DNA of 64,000 bases from positions 546,120 to 610,119 of the forward strand of contig RPFO01000123.1 in NCBI GenBank assembly GCA_009746045.1. Reading direction: 5' to 3'. Positions 19,469-29,800 of the stretch are shown in pieces; within the stretch, counting starts at the first letter, position 1, and every line of letters starts with the position of its first letter. The translations under genes were made by a program, and so were the position numbers. The notes beneath the pieces were generated by a model. The model was not told the DNA's origin. It did no database searches and worked only from the letters and a program-made list of their open reading frames with translations. The DNA is from Mesostigma viride (taxonomy: Eukaryota > Streptophyta > Mesostigmatophyceae > Mesostigmatales > Mesostigmataceae).

Positions 19469-19651
19469 CTACCACTTCGCCTCTTTTGCGTCCTTGAAAG
19501 CGCGTTTGAGAGCGCGCTTTCCTTTCCCAGTCATAGGTTTCTTTCTACAATACAAAAACGCGGCCTCGATGAACTCTCGTGGCATGCTAGGGTACAGTAC
19601 CATCCACTGAGAAATCTCGATCAGGTCAGACTCTGTGAAAATTGGATCCAT
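19469..19651 (-). CDS. PLV small basic protein, 60 aa
   Basis: ATG at 19,649-19,651 behind an AT-rich leader (ataatattacgca). An acidic/hydrophobic N-terminal half (SDLIEISQWMVLYP) is followed by a lysine-rich tail (GKRALKRAFKDAKEAKW). No family recognised; it may bind DNA or capsid. Confidence 0.5.
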   Translation of the reverse strand: MDPIFTESDLIEISQWMVLYPSMPREFIEAAFLYCRKKPMTGKGKRALKRAFKDAKEAKW

Positions 19652-19680
19652 TGCGTAATATTATCACACACAGATATTTT

Positions 19681-20022
19681 TTAGGCACGGATACCCGTAG
19701 CCATTCCCAAGGCAGCTAACCTGGCTGCTCTCATCCTCTCTCTTCCACCCGAGCCAACTACCACTGGCTCACCGCCCACCGTCCTGCCTTGGGGCCTTTT
19801 ATGAATTCTGTTGATATGAGTCGTCCTTCCGCCTTGGCTTTTAAAGTCCCTCGTGCATCCAGGCTCGGTGCACGGAAACCGGGCAGGTCCGGTTCCGGTA
19901 TCTGATGTCAAAGGTGGCGCTGGCTCTCTAGGCACCGCGGTCTCACCGAAGACAAACATGGGATCCGTTCCCATTTCCGCCGTCTCCTTCCTCCCGCTCG
20001 CACCACCTCGGTATATCTTCAA
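19681..20022 (-). pseudogene. PLV C2H2 zinc-finger ORF without its own clear start
   Basis: One C2H2 finger is clear: CTEPGC, 12 residues, then HINRIH (Cys-X4-Cys-X12-His-X3-His). A Gly/Arg-rich tail follows. The frame has no ATG near its beginning (an internal ATG sits near 19,974) and remains open upstream past the preceding ORF. It may therefore be the C-terminal part of one protein whose earlier parts lie in other frames at 20,027-20,457. A small independent DNA- or RNA-binding protein is the alternative. Confidence 0.5.
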
Positions 20023-20026
20023 TCTT

Positions 20027-20457
20027 CTACCGACCCTGAACCTGTTGCTCTGGGGGAGCTGCTGGTGGCGCCACTACAACCGGCTCATCGGGTGTTGTAG
20101 CAGCTGCCGTCGTCGCGCCGCCAGCCGCGGTTGCTGGTGTGGCGACGCTTACGCCACCTCCTAATGAGTTGTCGATTGGCATCATCGGGACGCGAACCGG
20201 TTGCGCGACGTTGGACAGGGCCGCCAACAGAATCGCGTCTCTGAACCCGCGAGCTTCCGCTACTTTCCCTTGGCAGCGGGAGCTCTGTGTGGTCGCGAGT
20301 TGATTACGATCGTGTTCTTGACGGAATTGGAGGACCTAGAGGAGACTCTTGTGGACGTCGTAGTGGTAGGCGCGCGTTTTCGTCCTGAGCGCGGCCGCGT
20401 TTCGTTTTCCTTGGTGGCATGTTTACTTATGCGAGAGATTTTTATGCGCTCGTCCAC
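20027..20457 (-). pseudogene. Shifted frames of one probable PLV gene (basic, then Ala/Pro/Thr-rich)
   Basis: Two open stretches overlap end to end: a basic Thr/Ser-rich one (20,260-20,457, with NTIVINSRP) and an Ala/Pro-rich one (20,027-20,227 and open upstream). Neither has a good ATG. An ATG at about 20,421 opens a third frame (MPPRKTKRG). All three stay open across the supposed boundaries, so they look like pieces of a single gene, ending in the zinc finger at 19,681-20,022 and broken by single-base length changes. Function unknown. Confidence 0.4.
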
Positions 20458-23400
20458 GTGATCGTCTTCGACACAGCCGTTGCGGCGGTCCCAGCTCGGG
20501 ATTTGCAGAAGTTGTTGGATAGGGTGATAGGGGCAGAGTAGCCTGTTGGTGGGATCCGGTTTAAATGTAGCAGGATTTGGAACTTGCCATCATCTTCTGT
20601 GTACCCGGGGACGACGGACCAATAAGGCGCGAATATCAGGAATGGGAGCCCGGTTCCCACTGCTTTTGCCTTCATTCGATAAGGGTTAGAGAGGTCGAGG
20701 ATGGTTGGTAAGGCACCCGTGAAATTGACGCGAAGGTACACGTGCTCCAAGGACGTTGGCAAAGTGAGCTCGCTTTGGTTGGCTGGGTCGTGGAATGACA
20801 GCGTGGCCGTGGGGGTACCGTGCCATAGCTGAGGGATGAAGTAGTCGTACACAGGAGGCCGCAGACCGGGGATGGTGTGGGATATCCTCCGCGTCTCGTT
20901 GATGTCAGTGAACTGGGCGACGTCTAACCCATGAGTTGTGCCTATTAGCACCAATGCGTTGTCATAATACCCACACACGCTCGTATCGAGGACAAGAGCA
21001 CCGGGTCCAGAAAGGGTGGGACTGAGCACAGTGGCAAATGTGACCGTTGCAAGGTGAGTGAGCCCACCAACGACTGGTACAAACGTGTTTGCGAGGGTGG
21101 ACGTGATGGTTACCGTGTTTGTCCCTGGGGTGAAGACATTTGTACCCCCTGCCCACTCCGCTCCAAAGACACATGTAACCTGCCCGGCAACATTGCTCAC
21201 TTTTGTCGGGTCGAACCCCATGACAACGCTGAACTTCTTAATGGCTTGACGGGCTGGAAGTACTCCATAGAGTTGGACAGGGTACGTCACGAGTTGCGCC
21301 TCATAAGACGTTGTTGGGCACTTGACCACTGTGTGAATCATGCTTTCATCCGTCAATGTGAGCTCCTTGAACCATAGATTGGTAGCTCCAGGCACTGGCT
21401 TTGTTACGGAATACTTGCCGAAGATGGAACAGTTCTGCCCCGCGGTGCCCCGGTGTCGTAGTTGGATCACATCTCCTCCCTTTGTACAGGTCCCGGAGGG
21501 GTTATTCGTGAAGATGGAATCTAGCTCAACAGCCGTGAGATCGTCTTCGATGTTCGCTATTTCAATGGCGTGGTATTCTCCTGACAGGTGCATAACTGGC
21601 CGTAGGGGCATTGGCACGTATGGATCAATGATATCTGTTGGCGTGGATGTGAAAATCCCGGCGCTGTTTGAGATTTTTGTCATCTGACTCATCCTAGTTG
21701 GGAGTGTCTTGGCTATATACCTCTCGACTATTCCGTCAGACCGTCGTCGAAACGCAACCCAGTAACTCAACTGCTGCCTCCACGAGCTATTGAGTGTGTA
21801 TCGCACTCTTGCCTTGAGGTTGTCATACAGGTCGAGAGCATAGTCGGAGTGGTGAAGGTTGACCCCAAGCATGGCCCAATGGGTCGTTTGAGCGTTTCTC
21901 CAATTTGAGTGTCCGTCCGTAACGGCCGGATGATACTTTCCAGATAAACTCATCGTGTTCTCAGCAAATGACACAAAAGCGTCATTGCTTCCAAGATACA
22001 TGCGAAAACACATGCAGAACGGACCGTCTATTAACTCGTTTGCAAAAACGACACACTTTGATGGAGCCGGCGTGGCTGTTTTTATCAAATAAAAGCTCGT
22101 GGGGTCATTCGGTTCAAAGTAGTACTTCGATGACTCTGCCTGAGAAGTCGTGAAGATATTACGAGAAAGGACGTCTAAACTGCGAAGGGTGTCATGAGTC
22201 CCTTCTACTGTCGCGTTCTCCCCAGAGAGGTTGGGGTAGTCTCTTGGGCATGTGAAGCTGTAATAAATGTCCGTATTAGCGCTTTCGTGGTCGGTTGGTG
22301 TGTACGTGAAATAGTTAATCCCTGACAAGGTTGCCTTGACACCCCCCTCTATATGCAAGTTGAAACTGACTGGGTTTTCGAGGTTCATCCCCCACCCAAC
22401 GACAGGGTCCGCCAGTGCTGTAATTGCTATCCTCATTGGATTCGCGTATGATACAAACTTGCTCTTTGATCGTATCCCACTAGAGGTTGTAGAAAGTTTC
22501 GAGACACCTACCATGACCCCCGCCTTCCTAGTCGTAAACGAGGTAATGGTAGAGTCATCGAAGAGGTCTAGCTCGTAACTCAGCCATTTTCCCGTGTCGG
22601 TACTTGTCAAGTTGGTAACTAGAGCATCCTCACCACGCAGTCCTCCGTTCACAGATAGCGTGAACCCGCCAATCGTCGGAGAGGCCTCCGTGAGTCGAAC
22701 GTTGTTGATGTACCATCGCAAAGGGAGTTTTCTCAGGTAGGCGCTAGGGACGCAATCTTTGATGCCTTGTACTATCGAAAGCCCTGGGATGCATTCATAC
22801 GTCTGAAAAGGGTAGGTGACTACTAGCCAAGTGACAGCGTTCAATTCATCGATCCTGCCAATTCTCCAGCTAGAGAGTTTTGCATAGGATCGGGTTATTG
22901 TGAAAGAACGCCCGGTTAGCGCGGCAGGGCGGTTGTGGTCTCTCATGGTGGAAAACGAGATTTGCTCGACTAGCAAAGGGCTACCCGAAAATCGCGTCCC
23001 GCCATATCCAAAATACAGGTCCTTGAAATACGGGTATCCGACATCTGGGTTAACCAAGTTGTTCCCCGCTGCATAAAATGAGGACTGGTAGTCTCTCGCG
23101 ACAAAATCGCAAATTCCGCTTACTTCTCCGCTGTTGACGATATATGGCAACTCAACACGCACGTCTTGGTCATTGATGACGCTAAAGGCATTGTCATGAG
23201 AAGCCGTCGTTCCATCTTCATAATGCATGACAAATGGCGCGTTTGGATTTGTCAGAGTAGTATAGCCGATACCCAAGTTGTCGAACAGAAAGTCTAGCTG
23301 TGTGCGGGTCGGTATTCGATGGCCTGGGTCTTGGAGCGTATCAGCGTCAAAATGGAATGACATGACCCCATTGCTCGGTGTCTCGATGTCTATGAAGCTG

Positions 23401-23666
23401 CTTTTTACGTACATGTTTTCGAATATGGCTTGGTCTTTAAACCACGATTTCCCATCCACTACCAGCTTAAAAAATGACTCGATAGGGTCCGCGGCCGTCT
23501 CCTCGTCGTAATCATCGCCTAAACGCAAACTTGTTGGCTCACTTGGGTAACACACCCGCACGCCATCAACAATCGTATGCAAGTCAAATGGATGAACCTG
23601 GGATAATTGCAACGCTACAATGTCCTGTTCAACGCTTGCGATTCGCGCGTCTGTTTCTTGGTCGAC
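20442..23666 (-). pseudogene. PLV giant structural protein (main part), split by gypsy insertion
   Basis: The frame runs from the gypsy border to a stop at 20,442-20,444. With the 59 nt at 35,222-35,280 and one copy of TCGAC it makes an uninterrupted 1,092-codon gene. The protein is beta-rich throughout, with no membrane span. A region near the C-terminus (IKKFSVVMGFDPTKVSNVAG and following) resembles Ig/cohesin-like folds. Size, composition and position beside the capsid genes suggest a virion spike, fibre or vertex protein. That is inference; no family was recognised. It is inactivated here by the retrotransposon. Confidence 0.7.
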
Positions 23667-24352
23667 TGTAACGAACCCATCTGGGTCGTGCGAAAGATCC
23701 TATTGTTAAGGTAGGTTATTCCCGGTTTCTTGGCTAACCACGACCACTCTCTGGGAGTGGGATTAACGGAACAGGCGTGGCTTTAGGCCTGTTACGGCTC
23801 GCGTTGATTAATATTGCATTAATCTACACAATCCACATTTAGGATGGAGCTACCAAATGCAGTTGGAATTATGCCCCAGGTTCAGACAGGTGAAAACACA
23901 CACTTTATTCCGAACCAAGAGGACGAGACTCTCGTCCTCGGACCAATTTCACCTAGGTCTGCCACCAGGCTGGCAAGGGGCGCCGACATGGCGCCGGCCT
24001 TCCAGAGAATTCCGAAACATGCAGTCCACACAAGATCCTCGGGTCGACATCGACCCTCGCCAGGCTACAGAATCCACGCATGGGTACAATATCTCAACCA
24101 GCTATAAAGTACGCAGCGCGGCGCGACTGCACCGGCCTACTAGCTCTAGAAGATCTCGTACATCAACCTAGGCCCAAAATAACCGGTCCGAATCACACAA
24201 ACTATCATAGTTCCATACAAAAGTCCTGACCAAGGGACAATTCCCAAATTAAGTCCCGAAATGAGTCCCAAAGTCCTACGGACTATGACAACAAGCCAAA
24301 ATACCTAATTTATTCCATTGTTGCGCCCGTTCCAAGGGTCGGGTTCGCAACA
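23667..24352 (-). repeat. Gypsy 3' LTR
   Basis: 686 bp, same sequence by inspection as 34,536-35,221. TG...CA ends; preceded on the plus strand by the TCGAC duplication. Confidence 0.95.
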
Positions 24353-24367
24353 CTCCTCCCCCTCCCC
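24353..24367 (-). promoter_or_regulatory. Gypsy polypurine tract
   Basis: On the coding (minus) strand GGGGAGGGGGAGGAG lies directly against the 3' LTR, the normal site for plus-strand DNA priming. Confidence 0.9.
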
Positions 24368-24640
24368 GGGGGACGGTAGTCCCTACCGTCATGTAGATAA
24401 GGACCAGCAACTAAAGAGAGAAAGCACACAACAAACATGCTACTAACCACACAGGGTTATTCTACTTGCCACGCAGGGCAAAAATCAGATTGACCATAGG
24501 GGTACTATGTCCCAGCCCATGTTCACCCATCGGACTAGTAAAACCAATTCCCCCAGAACTTGCCACACAGGGGCAAGCCTTGACGTAGTCAAATAATGGA
24601 ATCCTTCCAGCTATCACCGTACCACCGCCGACCCTCCTGG

Positions 24641-26848
24641 TCAGCGGCCATGGCCTCGCCTGTCCCGCACCATCTGCTGCTGCTGGTACGCCCACCGATA
24701 GACTCGCTCGCCGTGCTCCGTGGCCTGGGGGCCCCGAGTCCCTGGGAACCTCAGGAGATCCTCCTCGAAGGCCCACTGCTCCGGCTTGCCAGTGCCACGG
24801 CGTCCGGACAGGGACAAACGGTCCCACGCGTTGGGAGGCCACATGGAGAGGAAGGCGGCCATGTACTCCGGGAAGGTGAACAGAAGGGACTTGACGTTCC
24901 TGTCCACTACCCCACAGCGGTAATCCGCCACATATGTTTCCCCCATACCCAGCATCACGGTGGCCACCTGTCCCAGATCGACCTCCGTTGCCGGCGGGCC
25001 CAAGCGATCATCCATGAAGTCGGGGGCGACGCCGTGCAGGAACGCCAAAGCGTTCGGAGCCAGCTTGGGGGGCTTCACCACACGGGGGAAACCCGCCACA
25101 TGGTAATCCCAATGATCGCCCTCCGGGGCGTAACGCGTCACCCCATCCACACTGAACGGAAAGGGCTCACCAGGGGTGATCTGCCGAGGCACCCGGTGGG
25201 GGATGTGGGGATACAGGTCCACTCTCAGCAATTCCATGTACGCCCCTCGGTCCTTGTAACACCAGGGCCCTGGAGTAAACGCTAGCGCATGGCCCCCACA
25301 CTCGTATGGAGCCCGCAGCTGGATGTCCGCGTCCCGATGCCAAGCCACCGATAAAATCTCCATGCGGGGGCGTCTGCCCCCGTAGGTGACAGTGCGACCG
25401 GGCAGCGGCCGGATGTAGTCCCCCATCGTCCATGGCACAACCGGCGCAAACCCCTGGTGACAGGGCGGCGGGCCCGGAATTGCTGGCGCGAGCGCCTGAA
25501 CTTCTGGCACCTGACCGCGACCCGCAGGTTGAGCAATTTCTACCTCAGTATTCGACCGTGTTGACTGCACGGACGACGGGCCGGGGACAGCCGTACCACT
25601 GGCTTCTGGCGGAGCGACCTCTGGGGTCGATCGTTGGGTCTTCGCGGTAGATGGGTCCGCAACAGACTTGCCACGATTAGCCGATGGTGCGACCTCTGGG
25701 GTCGAACGTTGGGCCTGTGCAGTAGACGTGTCCGCCACCGCCTTGCCACGACCAGCCGAGGGTACGACCTCTGGGGCCGTCTTTGGCGACCGCGACCCCG
25801 AGTGTGGTCGTTGGTGGGCCGTTGCCTGGTCCCAGGTCCGCCGAAAGGACCTTTCCTCCTCACGCGCCCCCGGGCGTACACCCACACCCTGGGAAGCCTC
25901 TCTGGAGCGGGACGCGTCCTGTGAGCTGCGGTCACCCGAGTTCTCACGGCGGCGGGGGTCGCGCGAGGCGTTGCCGGCTGAGGGGGCAGGTTCCCGGGGC
26001 GCCGGACGCGGCGGAAACAGGTCGTCGTCTTCACTCCCGTATTCCTCATCATCGGGGCCCTCCCCTCCGCGATCATCCGCCTCGTCCAATTCCACGATAC
26101 GGTCCAGCGCCTGCCGAAGGGAGTACTGGCCGTTGGTGGTGCAGAACGGGCCCCGTAAGGCCCCGTCTGGCGGCAAACCCCGGTAGGCCCACTGCAGGGT
26201 CTGACGTCGTGCCGGTGCGACGAGCAAGAACATGAGGCGTGGGTAGGCCATGAGGGCCGACACCGTAGTCACGCAACGGTCGCAGGCACAGCTGGGTGCG
26301 TGGTCCTCCCAAGCTGTCCCTACCGCCACATTCCCTCGAATCGCCGTCCGGGTCTCGACTTTGAACCCGCAATGCCTTTGCACGGATTTGCGGAACTTCT
26401 CGTGTCGATCGCGGGGCCACTCCAGAACCGAGGAGGCCAGGTAGTCTTGATCGGCCTTGCCGTGCCTGCGCCGTCGACGCGCCAAGAACACGCCCTCCTG
26501 GCCGTAGTCGGGCAGAAACGTCCGCGGATTAAAGGTCTCACGGTTGTTCTCGTTGGCGGTCGCGGCTATATCCGACCCCTGCTCCTTCATGTCTTCCGAC
26601 CGTCGCCTCTTGCCAAAACTGGTCCAAGTTGGCACGAACCCTGCCGGCTCCTCTGGGGAGGCTGGGGGTGTGAACCGCACCAAGGGACTGCTGGAATCAC
26701 TGCCTCTGGGGCTGCCTCTGGGGCTGGATCGAGTCTCCTCTGGGGAGCCCGTCTGTTGTACAAGGAATGACCACGAGCAGCGAGGCAACACCTGTGAGTA
26801 CCGGTGTGTCATACCGACTAGTGTACTGTGTACCTGTGGTATGTACAT
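24641..26848 (-). CDS. Gypsy extra ORF after pol, 735 aa, unknown
   Basis: Starts 44 nt after pol ends (ATG at 26,846-26,848; a later ATG 12 codons on is possible). The N-terminal third has charged segments and a CXCXXC-type cluster (CACDRC, near residue 188). The middle is disordered, Arg/Ser/Pro-rich, with repeats of an RSTPEVAPS-type unit. The C-terminal ~270 residues look folded, with many Trp, Tyr and Pro (GDYIRPLPGRTVTYGG, FPEYMAAFLSMWPPNAWDRL). It occupies the place of env in retroviruses, but no signal peptide or membrane span is evident. A nucleic-acid-binding or Gag-like accessory role is possible. Not recognised. Confidence 0.75.
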   Translation of the reverse strand: MYIPQVHSTLVGMTHRYSQVLPRCSWSFLVQQTGSPEETRSSPRGSPRGSDSSSPLVRFTPPASPEEPAGFVPTWTSFGKRRRSEDMKEQGSDIAATANENNRETFNPRTFLPDYGQEGVFLARRRRRHGKADQDYLASSVLEWPRDRHEKFRKSVQRHCGFKVETRTAIRGNVAVGTAWEDHAPSCACDRCVTTVSALMAYPRLMFLLVAPARRQTLQWAYRGLPPDGALRGPFCTTNGQYSLRQALDRIVELDEADDRGGEGPDDEEYGSEDDDLFPPRPAPREPAPSAGNASRDPRRRENSGDRSSQDASRSREASQGVGVRPGAREEERSFRRTWDQATAHQRPHSGSRSPKTAPEVVPSAGRGKAVADTSTAQAQRSTPEVAPSANRGKSVADPSTAKTQRSTPEVAPPEASGTAVPGPSSVQSTRSNTEVEIAQPAGRGQVPEVQALAPAIPGPPPCHQGFAPVVPWTMGDYIRPLPGRTVTYGGRRPRMEILSVAWHRDADIQLRAPYECGGHALAFTPGPWCYKDRGAYMELLRVDLYPHIPHRVPRQITPGEPFPFSVDGVTRYAPEGDHWDYHVAGFPRVVKPPKLAPNALAFLHGVAPDFMDDRLGPPATEVDLGQVATVMLGMGETYVADYRCGVVDRNVKSLLFTFPEYMAAFLSMWPPNAWDRLSLSGRRGTGKPEQWAFEEDLLRFPGTRGPQATEHGERVYRWAYQQQQMVRDRRGHGR

Positions 26849-26890
26849 ACCTCTATGTGTATGTACATACCTCTAAGTGTATGTACATAC
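26839..26890. repeat. Three 20-bp repeats with a 12-bp palindrome at the pol/ORF3 junction
   Basis: GTATGTACATAC, a perfect palindrome, occurs at 26,839-26,850, 26,859-26,870 and 26,879-26,890, spaced exactly 20 bp. It spans the end of pol and the start of the downstream ORF, so it could affect expression of that ORF or be simple slippage. Confidence 0.85.
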
Positions 26891-26892
26891 CT

Positions 26893-29800
26893 CTATTGCA
26901 ACCTGTGGACCTTCTTGTACGCGTCTAGCAACCGCTTGCAGCCAGAGAGCTCCTTCTCCGTCCGCCAAGAGGCCTCTGCCCCATATCGAGAGAACTTCCA
27001 CCGGATCCGATATTGGCGTTGTCGACCACGCCCGAAATCGCGATGGGCGACAATCTCCTCGACCTCGTCCTCCTGTTCCCCTGTCTCCGGATCGTATTCC
27101 ACAGGAGCCGGGGGATTGAGTCTACCCTGGATCGAGTTCTGGTGGTACAGCTTGAGCTGGTCGCGGTGGAAGGTTGTTGCGGTGCCCCATGAGATGGGCA
27201 CGTCCACCTTGAACATGACATCATCCCATTTCTCCAGCACTTGGTGGGGCCCCAGGTACATGGGCCGGAGCTTCGTTTTGAGCTCCCCTTCCACCTTCTG
27301 GGAGAATCGACCGAGCTGGGGTCCCTCTACCAGGACCCAGTCCCCGACCTCGATGTCCGGTGCTCTAGAGTCCCGCTTGCCTTCCACGCGAGCCATGTTG
27401 CGCTCGGCAGCGGCCCGGTACCCTTTAACCGCACTGTTGTGAGCTTGGCGCATCTTTTCCAGCAGGCTGCTCACGCCCGCCAGAGTAGTGCGCAGCACCT
27501 CCGGTTCCGCCAGTGCCGGACTCGTCAGCAAGTCGGTCGGCGTCAGCGGATGCCTTCCCGTGTTGAGAAAGAACGGGGTTAGGCCATGGGCTGCCTGTGG
27601 TGCGTTGTTCAGGGAGAACTCCACCAAGCACAGCAACTCCTCCCAGTTGCTGCCCACCTCGTCGGTGTAATGGCGCATGGTTTCCTGTACCGTGCGGTTG
27701 AGTCGCTCCACCAGATGGGAGGACGAGCTGTGATAAGCCGTCCCTAGCGACACCTTGGTTCCCAGGCAGTCGAAGAACTCCTGCCAGAACCGGGCGGTGA
27801 AGAGCGTGTCCCGGTCCGAGATGAACTGGCGGCTGAGCCCGTGGAACCGGAAGACGTGGTTGAGGTACAGTTTGGCACACCCCTCGGCCGTGAGGTCAGC
27901 CGGACAGGGGGCCAGGTGACACATGCGCGTGAGTCGGTCCACGAACACCAAGATCTTGCTGTTGCCGTTCTTGGTCTTCTTAAAGGGGCCGACGAAATCC
28001 ATCTGGATCGAGTCCCAGGGACCCAGGGGATCAGGTAGCGTCTTTGGGACAGCCTGAGTACCCGTGTTCTGGGACTTGGCTATCTGGCACGACGGGCATT
28101 CGCGTATATAGGCCGCAATGTAGTCCTTCATGCCAGGCCAGTAGAAGTGACGACGTGCCCTTGGTAGCAGCCGCCCAATGCCCTGATGACCGCCGACTAG
28201 GGAGTCGTGGAGCTCGTGGAGCAAGGCTGCTCGACAGAGCTCGGGTATGTAGAGGCGCCACGTGTCCGGGCGCACCATGACGTATAGGCGACCCCCTTGG
28301 AACTTGCACGGGAGCCTGCCCATCATCTTGGGGTGTGACTTGATCACCTCCAAGGCGGCCGGCTCGGTAACCGTGAAGCGGCTGATCAGCATCTCCAGGG
28401 GGGAAGTGACCGTATACGCATCGGCCTCGTCCTCCTCCTCCGGTTGGTCCAGCGCCGAGTGTAGGTACTCAGACACGACCACCGGGGATCCAAGAGGTTC
28501 CAGATGAAAAAGAGCCTGAGCCACAGCGCCAAGGGGAACCCGTGTGTGGGACCCCTCCCCTTCCCCGGGGGACCGCGCGTCCACGCGCTGGTCGTCGTCG
28601 CCATCGGGGGGCGACAAGGCATCCGGAGTGGTATGACTCATGTGAAACAGGTGGCGAGCCCGCGGCGACCGTGGGAGGTCATCGTAGAGCGGGGCGCCAG
28701 GCGCCTCCTCACAGGTGGTATGGAGCACCCCCATGTCCTCATAGAACCAGTAGTCAGCACGACGGGAGAGGGCGTCGGGCACCACGTTGTCCGCACCCTT
28801 CACATACTGGATCTTAAAAGGGGCAAACTGGGAAAGGTACTCCATCCACCTGGCCTGACGGGGCGTCAGATTTGGCTGCGTCAAGAGGTGGGTCAGGGGC
28901 CTATGGTCCGTGTGAATAATCAAACGGGCGGGGTCGAGGTCCCCTGTCTCGCTGACTGCAACATCAAACTGCGCGCCCAACAGGTGGTGGCGCCATGTGT
29001 GGCAACAGTAGACCACAGCCAACAGCTCTTGCTGGTGGACCGGATAGTTCCGCTCGGCGGGGATCATTGTGCGGGAGATGTACTCAACCGGTTGCAAGCC
29101 CTTGCCTTGGTCCTGCAAGAGGACCCCGCCGATAGCCACCTTGCTCGCATCCGTCGCAACCACAAAAGGAAGGGACGGGTCTGGGAGCACGAGCACGGGT
29201 GCCGCGGTCAAACTGGCCTTGAGGGCCTCAAAGGCCTGCTGGCACTGTGCCGACCAGACGAAGGATACGCCCTTCTTGAGGAGAGCGTTGATGGGCGACG
29301 CGATCGTGGCAAACCGGGGGATGAAGCGTCGATAGTATGACGCAATCCCCAGGAAGCTACGCACGCCCTTCACGTCGGTCGGAGCTGGCCACTGTTGGAC
29401 AGAGGCGATCTTCTCCGGGTCCGTGGCCACGCCTGCCGCTGAAAGCGTGTGGCCCAGGAACGGGACGCTGCGCCCCGCCCGGACCTTAGCCCTGCGGGCC
29501 GAGAGATGCTCGTCCTCCATAATGCGCAGGACCATATCGACGTCCTCCAGGTGCTCCTCGAAGGTCTTGGAGTACACCAGGATGTCATCCAGATAGGCCA
29601 AAGCGCAAGTGCGTTTCCAGGACCAGGGCGGCTTGTCCCCCTTGCGAGGGTCGCGCAGGTCACTGGATACCTGTGGCAGGTGTGCAGTCCCCATGACGGG
29701 CCGCAAGATGTCGTTCATGAGCATCTGGAAGCTGGCTGGTGAGTTGCAAAGCCCCATCGCCGCCACACGGAACTGGTAGTGTCCGTATGGCGTATTGAAG

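Noticed and set aside
24641-26848. Calling the gypsy third ORF an envelope gene
   Set aside because: Position fits, but there is no evident signal peptide, transmembrane segment or fusion-protein-like feature.
28504-29340. 278-aa plus-strand open frame
   Set aside because: Antisense of gypsy pol RNase H/integrase region.
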